A stretch of 64,000 bases of DNA from Streptomyces endophytica (GCF_026153355.1 NZ_CP110636.1:6138001-6202000), one strand, 5' to 3'; shown: positions 18,951 to 28,956, counted from the stretch's first letter. The notes: generated by a model from the letters alone, not told the origin. Numbers and translations are program-made.

Positions 18951-20159
18951 GTGCCCTTCTTCCTGTATCTGCTCGGACTCGCCGTCTTCGCGCAAGGCAC
19001 CTCCGAGTTCATGCTGTCCGGCCTGCTGCCGGACATCGCCGCCGATCTGCGCGTCCCGCTGTCCACCGCGGGCTCACTGACCTCGGCGTTCGCCGTCGGC
19101 ATGGGTGTCGGGGCGCCGCTGATGGCGCTGCTCGCCCGGCGCCGGCCGCCCCGCCGGGCGTTGCCGGCGTTCCTGGTCACCTTCCTGCTGGTCCATGTGG
19201 TCGGCGCGGTCACCACCAGCTTCCCGGTGCTGCTGGCCACCCGGGTCGTCGCCGCACTGGCCAACGCCGGGTTCCTGGCCGTGGCCCTGGCCACCGCGAC
19301 CTCCCTGGTCGCCCCGGACGCCAAGGGCCGGGCCACCTCCGTACTGCTCGGCGGCACCACCCTGGCCTGCGTCGCGGGCGTGCCCGCCGGTGCGCTGCTC
19401 GGTGCGGTCTGGGGGTGGCGCTCGGCGTTCTGGGCGGTCGCCGCGGTCTCGGTGCCGGCCGTGGTGGCGATCGTCCGCTCGGTCCCGGCCGACGGCGGAC
19501 GGGCGCCGGACGGCGAGCCGGTGCGGGTGCGGGGCGAGCTGCGGACGCTGCGCTCACCGCGGCTGCTGCTGACCCTGCTCCTGGGCGCGCTGGTGAACGG
19601 CGCCACCTTCTGCACCTTCACCTATCTCGCGCCGCTGGTCACCGAGGTCGCCGGGATCGGCACCGGCTGGGTGCCGGCCGTACTGGCGCTGTTCGGGCTG
19701 GGCGCGTTCGCCGGGGTGAGCGCCGGCGGGCGGCTGGCCGACACCCGCCCGGTCCCGCTGCTGCTGGCCGGCGGCGCGGCGCTGCTCGCCGGATGGACGC
19801 TGCTGGCGCTGACGGCCGGCAACCCGGTGGCGGCCCTGCTGCTCGTCCCCGCCCTGGGGGCGCTGTCGTTCGGGGTCGGCTCCACCCTGGTCGCGCAGGC
19901 GCTCTACGCGGCGATCGGGGCGCCGACGCTGGCCGGCGGCTTCGCCACGGCGGCGCTCAACGTGGGGGCCGCGCTGGGCCCGTGGCTGGGCGGCGCCGCG
20001 CTCGCCGCCGGGTTCGGCTACCGGGCTCCGGTGGGGGTCAGCGCCCTGCTCGTGGCGCTCGCGCTGGCGGTGGGCGGCGTGGCCCTCGCCGCCTCCCGCC
20101 GGCTCAGCCCGCCCCGGCGTGCCCCCGGATGCGTTCCAGTTCCGCCGCGACGTCGGTGA
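18951..20159 (+). CDS. MFS drug efflux transporter, CmlR/Cmx chloramphenicol-resistance type
   Basis: 402 residues, 12 predicted membrane segments. The start VPFFLYLLGLAVFAQGTSEF and segments FMLSGLLPDIAADL, VVAALANAGFLAVALATA and ALLGALVNGATF closely follow actinobacterial CmlR chloramphenicol exporters. GTG 18951 is chosen by the GGAG 7 bases upstream. The upstream uORF and attenuator suggest induction by translation inhibitors. Its last 56 bases overlap the convergent FUSC gene. Drug specificity is inferred from family resemblance only. Confidence 0.85.
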   Translation: MPFFLYLLGLAVFAQGTSEFMLSGLLPDIAADLRVPLSTAGSLTSAFAVGMGVGAPLMALLARRRPPRRALPAFLVTFLLVHVVGAVTTSFPVLLATRVVAALANAGFLAVALATATSLVAPDAKGRATSVLLGGTTLACVAGVPAGALLGAVWGWRSAFWAVAAVSVPAVVAIVRSVPADGGRAPDGEPVRVRGELRTLRSPRLLLTLLLGALVNGATFCTFTYLAPLVTEVAGIGTGWVPAVLALFGLGAFAGVSAGGRLADTRPVPLLLAGGAALLAGWTLLALTAGNPVAALLLVPALGALSFGVGSTLVAQALYAAIGAPTLAGGFATAALNVGAALGPWLGGAALAAGFGYRAPVGVSALLVALALAVGGVALAASRRLSPPRRAPGCVPVPPRRR

Positions 20160-22042
20160 GCGTGGCGCAGTCCGGGTCGGCCCGCAGCTCCACGTCCGGC
20201 AGGGCCGTGCCGGGCCGGCGCCCCGGATCCTCCAGGGCGTCGGCCATCGCCGAGAGCGCCCGGCACAGCCGCTCGGCCTCCTCGGCGCCCGGGCGGCGGG
20301 CGCCGTGGTCGAGGCGTACCGCGCAGGCGGTCGCGGCGTCCACGATGCGTTCGGCGGCGGTGACCACGGCCGGCCAGTCGGGGTTGCGGTCCCGGGCGGC
20401 CAGGAGTTCGGCGGCGGCCGTCTCCGCGGCCGCCCGGGCCTCCCCAGTGCCCGGTACGCGGCCCGGCGGAGCGCCAGCCGCTCGGCGGGGTCGGTACCGG
20501 GGCGGGCCTCGAGGACGTGCCGCAGGAAGCGTTCGGTGGCCCGCAGCGCCGCGGTGACCCGCTGCCCGACCCGGCGGCGGGGGTCGGCGAGCCGCGGCAG
20601 ATGCCCCACCACGAGCACGATGCCGCAGGCGATGGAGGTGTCGACGAGCCGCTCGGCGGCCGCCTCCCGGGCTCCGCTGACGTACACGAACGACAGCACC
20701 ATGAGGGTGATCGCCACGGTCTGCAGCGCGAAGTGCCGGGTGGCGAACGGCAGCAGCGCCCCGCCCGCCCCGCCACCAGCGCGGGCCACCACTCCCCCGT
20801 CAGCAGCAGACCGGCCCCGGCGAACACCACCACCCCGGCGACGGTCCCCGCGAAGCGGTTGACGGTACGGGAGAACAGCGGGCCCAGGTCCGGCTTGACC
20901 AGGAAGGTGGCGGTGGCCGGCAGCCAGTACCAGTGGTCGGCCCGCAGCAGCAGCGCCACCGCCGCGCTCGCCGCGATGCAGAGCGCGACCCGCAGGCCGT
21001 AGTCCCGGCCGGCCGGCCCGAGCAGTCCGTGCCCGCGCCGCGCCGGTTCCGGCCGCCCCGCACGCGGCCGGGTCCTGGTCAGCGGCTCGCTGCGGGCGAA
21101 CGCCACCGCCGCGTCCAGCAGCGCCTGGTCGAAGGCCCCGCGGCCGGGCGTGCTGGTCTCGGGGGCGGACAGCCGGCCCGGTGGCCGCCCGGTGCGCAGC
21201 GCGGTGGCGAACCCGCGGGGGCTGTCGGCGACCCGGGCCGGCAGCGGGCGGGCCTCCCACAGCAGTGCGACGCTGGCCTCGCACAACGCGGTGGCCGCGG
21301 CGAACCGTTCGGCCAGCAGGAGTTCGTCCGGGCCGGCCGGGCGGCGCAGCAGCCGGTCCGTCAGCAGCCGCAGCCGCAGCGCCTCGTCGGCGCGGTCCAG
21401 AGCGGCGGTGAGCCGGCGCCGGGCGGGCTCGGCGCCGGGCCCGCCGGCCGCGCCCAGGGCGTCCGCCAGCGCGTCGAAGACCGTGGCGACCGCGGCCCGC
21501 TCACCGCTGAGCGCACCACCGGCCGGGCGCGGCGGGCGCAGCACCAGGCGCAGCAGGAGCAGCCACAGGCAGCCGGCCAGCAGCGTCAGGGCCTTGGCCC
21601 ACGGTGCGCCGGGCAGCGGCATCCCGGCGCCCAGGACCGTGGTGGCCAGCATCTGCATCCCGGCGTTCGAGCGGACCGGACCGGCGACGCTGCCCGCGCC
21701 GGAGACGAAACCGACCACGAACAGCGCCGGTACGACCCACCAGCCCGCGTCCACGGCCCGCAGCGAGGCGCCGATCAGCATCCCGAGCGCCGAGGCGAGC
21801 GCGGGCAGGCCGATGTGCACGATGCCGGTGCGGCGGGTGCCGGGGCGGTCGTTGACACCGGCCAGCATGGAACCGAGCGCGGCGAGCACTCCGGGCGCCG
21901 GGTGGCCGGTGGCGATGCCCGCGCCGAGCAGCGGCCCGGCGCAGAGCGCACCGCGGGCGACGGCGGCCCAGGGCACGGGCAGCCGCTGCCAGCGGAACGG
22001 GTGGGCGAGCCAGGCGGGCACGGCGCGCTGCGCGCGGAGCAT
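20104..22042 (-). CDS. FUSC family membrane protein, two frameshifts
   Basis: An inner-membrane protein of the FUSC (fusaric-acid resistance/aromatic-acid exporter) type. It has an N-terminal membrane block, a cytosolic helical region, a second membrane block containing ADHWYWLPATATFLVKPD, and a cytosolic tail. The reading frame breaks twice: near 20768-20771 (after EWWPALVAG) and near 20442-20445 (after RAAYRALG). Each break is cured by one extra G in a G run, restoring a protein of about 646 residues. ATG 22042 is preceded by GAGGAGG. Likely sequencing errors. It may export aromatic or other toxic compounds; the substrate is unknown. Confidence 0.78.
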
Positions 22043-22241
22043 GGGCCTCCTCAGTCGACGGCGTACGGACGGCGAGCGGATCCGAGGGGCGACATCGGCC
22101 GACGGTGCTGCTCCCAGCCTAAGGTCCTGCTTCGTCCGCACCGCTGCCGGAGGGTTACCGCAAGATCACCAATGGCGGAAGTCCGGCTTCCGCGGCGGCC
22201 GCCGGATGCCGGCCCGACGGAACACCTCCTACCATCCCGCC

Positions 22242-23228
22242 ATGACGAGCGACACGGGCACGGACGAGGTGTGGGTGGTCGGCGGTGGCGTCATCGGGCT
22301 GACCTCGGCGGTGGCGCTGGCGGAGGACGGCCACCGGGTGCGGGTGGTGCGCCGGGACGCGGCGGACGCGACGACGTCCGCGGCGGCCGGCGGACTGTGT
22401 TGGCCGTACCGCATCCGGCCCTACGAGCGGGCGGTGGCCTGGTCCGTGCGGTCCTTCCAGGTGCTGTCCGCTCTGGCGCGGCGGCCCGAGGAGACCGGTG
22501 CCCGGCTGGTGACGGGCACGATGGCGGGGGCCGCGCCCGGCGACGACGACGGCCTCTCCGCCTGGTACGCGGCCGTTCCCGGACTGCGGCCGGCCCGCCC
22601 GGACGAACTCCCCCCGGGGGCCGCGGCCGGGTGGCGGGCACGCACCCCGCTGGTGGACATGCCGGCCCATCTCCGCTATCTGGAGCGTCGGCTGACCGCG
22701 GCCGGCGGCACGCTGGAACGCCGGGCGCTGGCCTCTCTGGAGGAGGCCGGGCGGACCGCCTCGGTGGTGGTGAACTGCTCCGGCCTGGGCGCGCGCGAGC
22801 TCGTCCCCGATCCCGAAGTGCGTCCGGTCCAGGGCCAGTTGGTCATCGTCGCGAACCCGGGTGTGCGCGAGTGGTTCGTGGCCGCGGACGGCGGCGCGAC
22901 GGACACCACGTATCTGCTGCCGCAGCCGTACGGGCTGGTGCTGGGCGGTACGGCGCGGGAGGACGCCTGGTCCCGGGAGCCGGATCCGGCGGTGGCGGAG
23001 GCCATCGTGGCACGCTGCGCCGAACCGTTCCCGGAGGTGGCGCGGGCCCGGGTCCTGGCACACAGGGTGGGCCTGCGCCCGTCGCGCCCCGCGGTGCGAC
23101 TGGAGGCCGAGCGCCTGCCGGGCGGCACGTGGTGCGTCCACAACTACGGGCACGGGGGCGCGGGGGTGACCGTGGCGTGGGGGTGCGCGGAGGAAGTGGT
23201 GGGGTGGGTGCGGCGAGTTCTGGGTTAG
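22242..23228 (+). CDS. FAD-dependent oxidoreductase, D-amino-acid oxidase-like
   Basis: 328 residues. The N-terminal FAD-binding fold is WVVGGGVIGLTSAVALAEDG, followed by SAAAGGLCWPYRI, the NCSGLGARELV strand, VRPVQGQLV, the substrate Tyr region TTYLLPQPYGLVLGG, the Arg-bearing GLRPSRPAVRLE and the signature NYGHGGAGVTVAWGCA. All these match D-amino-acid or D-aspartate oxidase, which oxidise D-amino acids to keto acids with H2O2. ATG 22242 is 200 bases from the divergent FUSC gene. Confidence 0.85.
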   Translation: MTSDTGTDEVWVVGGGVIGLTSAVALAEDGHRVRVVRRDAADATTSAAAGGLCWPYRIRPYERAVAWSVRSFQVLSALARRPEETGARLVTGTMAGAAPGDDDGLSAWYAAVPGLRPARPDELPPGAAAGWRARTPLVDMPAHLRYLERRLTAAGGTLERRALASLEEAGRTASVVVNCSGLGARELVPDPEVRPVQGQLVIVANPGVREWFVAADGGATDTTYLLPQPYGLVLGGTAREDAWSREPDPAVAEAIVARCAEPFPEVARARVLAHRVGLRPSRPAVRLEAERLPGGTWCVHNYGHGGAGVTVAWGCAEEVVGWVRRVLG

Positions 23229-23363
23229 CCGGGGCGGGAAGAGACGGGCGGGGCGGGGCAAGGGCAGGCGGCCGGGGCGGGGCGGGAGGAGCCGGCCTGC
23301 GTGGGGCGGGAGCAGCGGTGCCTCCTGCGCGGCCCCGGGCCCGGCCCCGGCCCAGCCCGGGGA

Positions 23364-23474
23364 TGTCCGGCGTTACCGCGTGCGGCCCGACCGGGGACGT
23401 CCGGCGTTACGGCGTACGGCCCGACCGAGGGTGTCCGAGGGTGTCCGGCGTTATGGCGTACGGCCCGACCGGGA
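23364..23474 (-). repeat. Stop-codon-anchored tandem repeat, three copies
   Basis: Three imperfect copies of a unit of about 32 bases begin at plus-strand positions 23364, 23398 and 23442. The copy at 23442-23474 contains the last codons and TAA stop of the M14 peptidase gene (CGG TCG GGC CGT ACG CCA TAA on the minus strand). The other two repeat these codons and the TAA downstream of it. The rest of 23229-23450 holds nothing else recognisable. Confidence 0.8.
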
Positions 23475-24800
23475 CCGGGGGCAGTCGGCCAGCGGTGTGG
23501 CGGACGTGAGGTGATAGGCGGCCCGGCCGTCCAGCAGGAGCGGGACGAGGCGGCGCAGGGACTGGCGCAGCGGAACGACGACCGAGCCGTCCCGGCCCCG
23601 GACGCCGAGCACGCCGTGCAGCGCCAGCTCGTCCTCGGTCTGCGCGAACTGCTCCGGGGTGAGCCGGTAGCCGCACGGCGGGTCGGTCAGGACCTGACCG
23701 GGGGCGGGGGACTCGTTGTCCGCGCCGCCGAGGTAGACCGGGCCACGGTCGGCGTAACCGGCGAGCCGGGCGGCGGTGGTGGCCGTCTCGATGCGCCGCC
23801 GGTGCTGCCCGAGGAAGTCGAACGCACCTCTCAGGGCGGCGAGTTGGGAGGTGACCCGGCGTCTGTTGTTGAGCGCCGGGTCGGCCTTCTCGGCGGCCGT
23901 GAGGGCATCGACCCGGGTCTCGACCAGCAGCCCGACCGAGCCCTTCACGCCGGCGGTGTTGCGCAGGATCCGTTCCTGGCCGTCGCCCGCGACCTGCTTG
24001 ACGGGGTCACCGGTCTCCGGGTCGGTCCAGATGCCGTAGACCCCGGTGCTGAAGCCGGCCTTCCGTACGGCGGGGGCGACGAAGTCCTGGGAGAGCGAGG
24101 AGGCTTCTCGGTGCACCGCGTCCGCGGTGTTGAGGTTGCGCGGCCACAGCGACAGCAGGTCCTTCATGTAGTACGGCACGGTCGGACCGTATTCGTGCAG
24201 GTCGTAGACGGTGTCGGGGCGGTAGTCGCGGAGCACCCGGGCCATCGCGCGGGCCTCGGCGGTCTTCAGGGCGAGGTGGTCGCGGTTGATGTCGGTGCCC
24301 TCGGAGTTGCCGCGGGTGTCGGCGGCCCGGCCGTCGGGGTTGGCGGTGGGGACGACCAGCACGCTGGTCCGGGTGAGGAAGCGCCGGGTGGCCGGGTCCG
24401 TGGCGTAGGCGAGGTCGCGGATCGTGGCGAGGCAGGCCTCCCGTCCGGAGGGCTCGTCGCCGTGCTGGGAGCAGATGAGCAGTACGGAGTTGCCGCGCCG
24501 TACGGCGGCCGGGGAGGCGGGGGCCGGGGCGCCGATGCGGACGAGCCGGAGCGGGCGGCCCTGCGCGGTGGTGCCGATCCGGTCGATGCGGACGCGCGGG
24601 GTGGCGCGGTCGACGGTGGCCAGAAAACGCTGTTCCTCGAACTCGCTGGTCCAGCGGGTGCCATGGCTGGTTTCGAATCCCGTACGGGGCAGGTGGGTTC
24701 CGGTCGCGCGGGCGGGTGCGGCCGGCAGCGTCGCGCCGAGGGTGGCGGTCAGACCGAAGGCCAGCGTCGCGAGGACGAGGCGGCGGGTACGGAGCATCAC
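23451..24800 (-). CDS. Secreted M14 family zinc carboxypeptidase
   Basis: About 449 residues with a signal peptide (RTRRLVLATLAFGLTATLGA to APARA). The zinc carboxypeptidase domain shows the HxxE ligand pair in CSQHGDEPSGRE (H113, E116), the NPDGRAADTRGNSEG and DINRDH segments, the third His in YDLHEYGP and the catalytic Glu in LLVETRVD. It should trim C-terminal residues from extracellular peptides or cell-wall stems. GTG 24800 is favoured by GGGAGG nine bases upstream; ATG 24797 is next. The gene ends inside a tandem repeat that duplicates its 3' end. Confidence 0.88.
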   Translation of the reverse strand: MMLRTRRLVLATLAFGLTATLGATLPAAPARATGTHLPRTGFETSHGTRWTSEFEEQRFLATVDRATPRVRIDRIGTTAQGRPLRLVRIGAPAPASPAAVRRGNSVLLICSQHGDEPSGREACLATIRDLAYATDPATRRFLTRTSVLVVPTANPDGRAADTRGNSEGTDINRDHLALKTAEARAMARVLRDYRPDTVYDLHEYGPTVPYYMKDLLSLWPRNLNTADAVHREASSLSQDFVAPAVRKAGFSTGVYGIWTDPETGDPVKQVAGDGQERILRNTAGVKGSVGLLVETRVDALTAAEKADPALNNRRRVTSQLAALRGAFDFLGQHRRRIETATTAARLAGYADRGPVYLGGADNESPAPGQVLTDPPCGYRLTPEQFAQTEDELALHGVLGVRGRDGSVVVPLRQSLRRLVPLLLDGRAAYHLTSATPLADCPRSRSGRTP

Positions 24801-25217
24801 GGGCGGGTGCCTCCCTTGAGTGAGCGGTGGGGGTCGTCGGGGGCGGTGGGGGGGCGTCGGAGTGGCGGGGCGGGGCGGTGGGACCGGCTGTGCGGGGGCG
24901 GGGTGCGGGGTGCGGGCGGGCGTGGTGCCGGCGGGGGCGGATGCCGGGCCGGGTGGGGCCGTTGTGGGGGCGCCCGTGGTGGGGCGGCCCCTAGGGGTGT
25001 CTCCCTGTAGAGGGGTGTCTCCCTGGTCCGGCGAGGCCGTCCGGCGGGGCCGGGAGGCCGACGTGACCGGGGCGGCCGCCCCGGCCGGGGAAGCCGCCGC
25101 GACCGGGGAAGCCGCCGCGACCGGGGAAGCCGACATGACCGGGGAAGCCGACGTGGCAGGGAGGGTCGGCGTCACCCCCCCGGCCACCGGCGCGACCGGG
25201 GAGACACCCCTGCGCGG
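24801..25217. other. Repeat-bearing intergenic region between two secreted peptidase genes
   Basis: A 417-base gap without a credible gene. It contains two 15-base direct repeats (24993-25007 and 25011-25025), the 18-base array at 25067-25156, and at 25199-25210 an inverted copy of the core of the direct repeats. Gly-rich peptides can be read in some frames here, but none is preceded by start signals or shows gene-like codon use. Confidence 0.6.
25067..25156. repeat. 18-base tandem repeat, about five units
   Basis: Units begin at 25067, 25085, 25103, 25121 and 25139, with consensus CCGGGGAAGCCGCCGCGA; the first unit is degenerate. The 18-base period is a multiple of three, but no gene covers it convincingly. 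Confidence 0.8.
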
Positions 25218-27182
25218 TCACTGCGCGCCGGGCATCCGGCTGAGCGACCGTGGCGGGACGATCCCGTGCAGTGGTGCCGTCGGGTGGCCGGGGGCGGACG
25301 CGTGCGCGGTGGCCCGTGCGAAGGCCGTGGGGCCGCCGGTCAGCGGGAGGCGGGCGGACGTGCGGGACAGGTCGAGGGCAAGGGTGGGCCGGGACGGGGG
25401 CGGGTCGATCAGCCCGGCGTCGGTCCCGGCCACGATCAGTGCGAGGCGGTGCCCGGCGGGCACGATGTGGTCGGTGGCGGCCAGGTCGAGGGTGAGGGTG
25501 TACGGCTTTCCCGGGGTGAGCGGGCGGCCCTTGTGGGGGTCGGCGTAGTTGCCGAGGTCGGCCCAGCCGCGGCTGAAGACGGTGTGCGCGACCTTCTCGG
25601 TGTCGGCGGCGGTCTCCCGGAAGCAGCCGGTGTCCCCCGTGGTGCCGGCGCCCCAACAGGTGCGCCGGTCGAGGGTGGTGATGCCCTCACCGTCGGCGCC
25701 GTAGTTGCGGATGGTGTCGGGGCCGAGGTCCACCAGGACGGCGGAGAGGTGGGCGGTGGAGGTGCTCGGGGTGACGGTGACGGTCACCGAACCCGAGCCG
25801 GACAGCCGCAGGGGCGCGCGCAGCGGCCCGGTGCTGAACCCGGCCTTGGCAGGCGTCGGCCGGTCGATGTCGGACGCCCAGTCGGCCTCGCTGAGCCGGG
25901 GGTCGTCGGTGAAGGTCTCGCCGGCGCCCTGGGGCGCCTTCTGGGTGCCGAGGACACCGACGCCGGGTTCCTGGCCGGCGCGCGGGCGCAGTGTGGTGGC
26001 CGTGGTGCCGGGCGCGGGCCACTGCGGGTCGGTGGACCAGACGCCGGGGGAACGCTCGATATCGGCCATCGGGGCGCGGTCGATGCCGTTGTCGTAGCCC
26101 AGCAAATAGTGGTCGAACCAGTGGTGCAGGGTCTTGACCCAGTCGCTGCGCCGGTAGTCGAAGGGGTCGACGTGCCCGGTCTGGGAGAGCCAGATCTTGC
26201 GTGCGACGCCGTGCCGGGCGAGCGCGTCCCACCACTGACCGGCGTGCCGGGTACGGACGTTGAGGTCCTGCATGCCGTGCACCAGGAAGACGCTGGCCCG
26301 GACCTTGCCGGCGTTGCGGACGTAGTCCCGTTCGGTCCACAGCGCGGTCCAGTCACCGCTGCGCGGGGCCCCGTCGACGAGCTTCTTCTGGACGGCGGCG
26401 CATCGTTTCTGCGCGTCCGGGCTGTCGACCGCGTGGGCGAGCGCGTCCGGGCCGGAGTCGTAGAGCGGGGCGCCCTTGGCGAAGTAGTAGTCGTACCAGG
26501 AGGAGATGCCGGCGATCGGGACGATGGTTTTCAGCCCCTTGACCCCGGTGGCCGCGACGCCGTTGGCGATGGTGGCGTCCCAGCTCTTGCCGATCATGCC
26601 GGTGCTGCCGTTGGACCAGTCGGCCGTGACGGGTCTGCCTCCGGTGCGGGCGGTGTAGGCGCGGCCCCGGCCGCCCAGCCAGTCGACGACGGCCTTGGCC
26701 GACTGGATGTCGGAGCGGCCACCGACGTCGACGCAGCCGTCCGAGCGGTTGGTGCCCGCCAGGTCGACGAGGACGGTCGCATAGCCGCGCGGCACGAAGT
26801 AGTTGTCGTAGAAGAGCGGGAACTGGACCGGCCGGCCGTGGGCGTCGTAGGTCTTCTTCTGGCTCTCGTTGCCGCGTCCGCAGCAGGAGTAGTACGGACT
26901 GGCGTCCATGATCACCGGTATTCGGTGGCCCTGCCGGGCGGGTTCGGACGGCCGCACGATGTCGACGGCGACGCGGTCGGTCCGTCCGTCCGCATCGCCG
27001 TCGAGGCGGGTGTCGACCCAGACCGATTCGCGTATCGCGTGGTCGTAGGAGTACACGGGTCTGCTCTCACCGGGCGCCGCCTGCGCGGCGGCCGGCCCGA
27101 TCAGTGCGGACAGCAGGGCGGCGACGGCCGCCAGCACGAGCGCTGTGAAGGGAATGCGGGGAAACCGCGCAGGGTTCGTCAC
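25218..27182 (-). CDS. Secreted X-Pro dipeptidyl-peptidase (CocE/NonD, S15 family)
   Basis: About 654 residues: signal peptide (FTALVLAAVAALLSALIGPA, cleavage near AQAAP), an alpha/beta-hydrolase domain and a C-terminal jelly-roll (XPP C-terminal domain). Catalytic residues are Ser in GMIGKSWDATIANG, Asp in LVHGMQDLNV and His in SQTGHVDPFDY. The CSGR-like SYYSCCGRGNE segment is typical of Streptomyces secreted Xaa-Pro peptidases. GTG 27182 is chosen because the signal peptide begins 9 residues later; no Shine-Dalgarno is seen, and TACGGT just upstream may be a -10 of a leaderless message. Confidence 0.9.
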   Translation of the reverse strand: MTNPARFPRIPFTALVLAAVAALLSALIGPAAAQAAPGESRPVYSYDHAIRESVWVDTRLDGDADGRTDRVAVDIVRPSEPARQGHRIPVIMDASPYYSCCGRGNESQKKTYDAHGRPVQFPLFYDNYFVPRGYATVLVDLAGTNRSDGCVDVGGRSDIQSAKAVVDWLGGRGRAYTARTGGRPVTADWSNGSTGMIGKSWDATIANGVAATGVKGLKTIVPIAGISSWYDYYFAKGAPLYDSGPDALAHAVDSPDAQKRCAAVQKKLVDGAPRSGDWTALWTERDYVRNAGKVRASVFLVHGMQDLNVRTRHAGQWWDALARHGVARKIWLSQTGHVDPFDYRRSDWVKTLHHWFDHYLLGYDNGIDRAPMADIERSPGVWSTDPQWPAPGTTATTLRPRAGQEPGVGVLGTQKAPQGAGETFTDDPRLSEADWASDIDRPTPAKAGFSTGPLRAPLRLSGSGSVTVTVTPSTSTAHLSAVLVDLGPDTIRNYGADGEGITTLDRRTCWGAGTTGDTGCFRETAADTEKVAHTVFSRGWADLGNYADPHKGRPLTPGKPYTLTLDLAATDHIVPAGHRLALIVAGTDAGLIDPPPSRPTLALDLSRTSARLPLTGGPTAFARATAHASAPGHPTAPLHGIVPPRSLSRMPGAQ

Positions 27183-27434
27183 GGGCGGACCGTAGCGCGG
27201 CTCAACTCCCGCGCGTAAGGGTGCGGGTGACGACGGCTGTGCGGTCGGTGACGGCCGGCACCCCCGGGGCGGGCGGGACCGGCCGGGACGCCGGGTCCGG
27301 CGGGGATCACGACGCCGGGCGGGCAGTTGGTGGTTCATGTCGGTCATGTGTCAGATTCGGCCATGTCCATGACGCCGTCCGGGTTGCTGTCTAGGGTCTG
27401 AACCAGAGCCATCCCCCTACGAGTTGGAGGACTC
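27183..27434. other. Divergent promoter region, X-Pro peptidase / M1 peptidase
   Basis: 252 bases without a gene. It carries the M1 promoter at 27369-27397 and the presumed leftward promoter of the X-Pro peptidase gene. Confidence 0.5.
27369..27397 (+). promoter_or_regulatory. HrdB-type promoter of the M1 peptidase gene
   Basis: ATGACG (27369-27374), 17-base spacer, TAGGGT (27392-27397). This gives a 5' leader of about 30 bases before GTG 27435. Confidence 0.65.
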
Positions 27435-28922
27435 GTGCGTCACAGACTCCTCGTCCCGGGCGCGGCCGCGCTCAGTCTGCTGCTGGCGATCCCGGCTTCC
27501 GCGGCCGACTTCACTCCGGGCGCTCCGGGCGTGGGCGACACCTACTACCCCGAGAGCGGAAACGGCGGATACGACGTTTCCCACTACGACCTGCGCCTCA
27601 AGTACCAGCCGAAGACGGACCTGCTGGAGGGCACGGCGACGCTGCTCGCCACGACCACCCAGGACCTCTCCCGCTTCAACCTGGACTTCGGTCTCAAGGT
27701 CAGCGAGATAAGGGTCAACGGCAAGAAGGCCACCTTCGCCACGTCCGGCAAGCACGAGCTGGAGGTCACCCCGGCCGCGCCGCTGGAGAAGGGCCGGCAG
27801 ATCAGCGTCGTCGTGCGCTATGCGGGCAAGCCCTCCGAGCTGAAGATCGACGACTTCACCGCCTGGGCCCGTACGCCCGACGGCGCGGTGATCGCCCAGG
27901 AGCCGGACTCCGCCGTGTGGTGGTTCCCGAGCAACGACCACCCCACCGACAAGGCGACCTACGACGTCTCGGTCGCGGTCCCGGACGGCACCCAGGCGCT
28001 CAGCAACGGTGTGCTGGCCTCGCAGACCTCCAAGCTCGGCTGGACCCGCTACAACTGGCGCTCGGACAAGCCGCAGGCGACGTATCTGACGACGCTGGCG
28101 GTCGGCAAGTTCGACATCACCACCGACACGACGGCGAACGGCCTGCCGGTGATCAACGCCGTCAGCAAGGACCTCGGCGCGAACGAGGGGTCGGCGCGGG
28201 CGAGCATCGAGCGCACCACCGAGATCACCGAGTGGCTGGAAAGCGTCTTCGGTCCGTATCCGTTCAACGCGGTCGGCGGCTACGTCCCCAACGTGCCGGC
28301 CCGGTACGCCCTGGAGACCCAGACCCGGCCGTTCTACGGCAAGAAGGCCTTCGACCGGGGCACCAACGTCTCGGTCGTGGTGCACGAGCTGGCGCACCAG
28401 TGGTACGGCGACAGCGTCTCCCTCAAGGACTGGAAGGACATCTGGATCAACGAGGGCTTCGCCGCCTACAGCCAGTGGCTGTGGTCGGAGAAGGAGGGCG
28501 AGGGCACGGCGCAGGAACTGGCGGACTACGTCTACGCCCAGCACCCGGCCGACGACCCGTTCTGGAAGGTCAAGCCGGGCAACCCGGGCGCGGAGAACCA
28601 GTTCGACGGCGCCGTCTACGACCGTGGCGCACTGGCCCTGCAGGCGCTCCGCAACAAGGTCGGCGACAAGGTCTTCTTCGACCTCCTCAAGTCCTGGCCG
28701 ACCGAGCACAAGTACGGCAACGCCTCGGTGGCCGACTTCGTGACGTTCGCCGAGAAAAAGTCCGGCAAGAAGCTGGCCGGTTTCTTCGACACCTGGCTGT
28801 TCCAGCCGTCCAAGCCCGCGGCGGGCGCGGCCAAGCGGTCCCTGGGTGCGCCCCGCGGGCCCGTGGCGCAGCCGAAGTCCTGGAAGCAGATCGCGGCCAC
28901 GCACGACACGCACGGGCACTGA
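27435..28922 (+). CDS. Secreted M1 family zinc aminopeptidase
   Basis: 495 residues with a short signal peptide (RHRLLVPGAAALSLLLAIPA, cleavage near ASAAD). The gluzincin motif HEXXH-x18-E is complete: H317, E318, H321 and E340 within VVHELAHQWYGDS and WINEGFAAY. The N-terminal beta domain and short C-terminus fit the compact secreted bacterial M1 group. The GAMEN-like exopeptidase motif was not seen in canonical form (AVGGYVPN lies at its place). GTG 27435 is preceded by GGAGG at 5 bases. Neighbouring genes also encode secreted peptidases. Confidence 0.92.
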   Translation: MRHRLLVPGAAALSLLLAIPASAADFTPGAPGVGDTYYPESGNGGYDVSHYDLRLKYQPKTDLLEGTATLLATTTQDLSRFNLDFGLKVSEIRVNGKKATFATSGKHELEVTPAAPLEKGRQISVVVRYAGKPSELKIDDFTAWARTPDGAVIAQEPDSAVWWFPSNDHPTDKATYDVSVAVPDGTQALSNGVLASQTSKLGWTRYNWRSDKPQATYLTTLAVGKFDITTDTTANGLPVINAVSKDLGANEGSARASIERTTEITEWLESVFGPYPFNAVGGYVPNVPARYALETQTRPFYGKKAFDRGTNVSVVVHELAHQWYGDSVSLKDWKDIWINEGFAAYSQWLWSEKEGEGTAQELADYVYAQHPADDPFWKVKPGNPGAENQFDGAVYDRGALALQALRNKVGDKVFFDLLKSWPTEHKYGNASVADFVTFAEKKSGKKLAGFFDTWLFQPSKPAAGAAKRSLGAPRGPVAQPKSWKQIAATHDTHGH

Positions 28923-28956
28923 CGCCCGGCCGCCCGGCGGCCGCCGGGCGCTGAAC

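Noticed and set aside
24820..25217. Collagen-like GFPGRGG peptide frame
   Set aside because: It arises from the 18-base repeat; there is no ribosome site or start and the reading is not supported on either flank.
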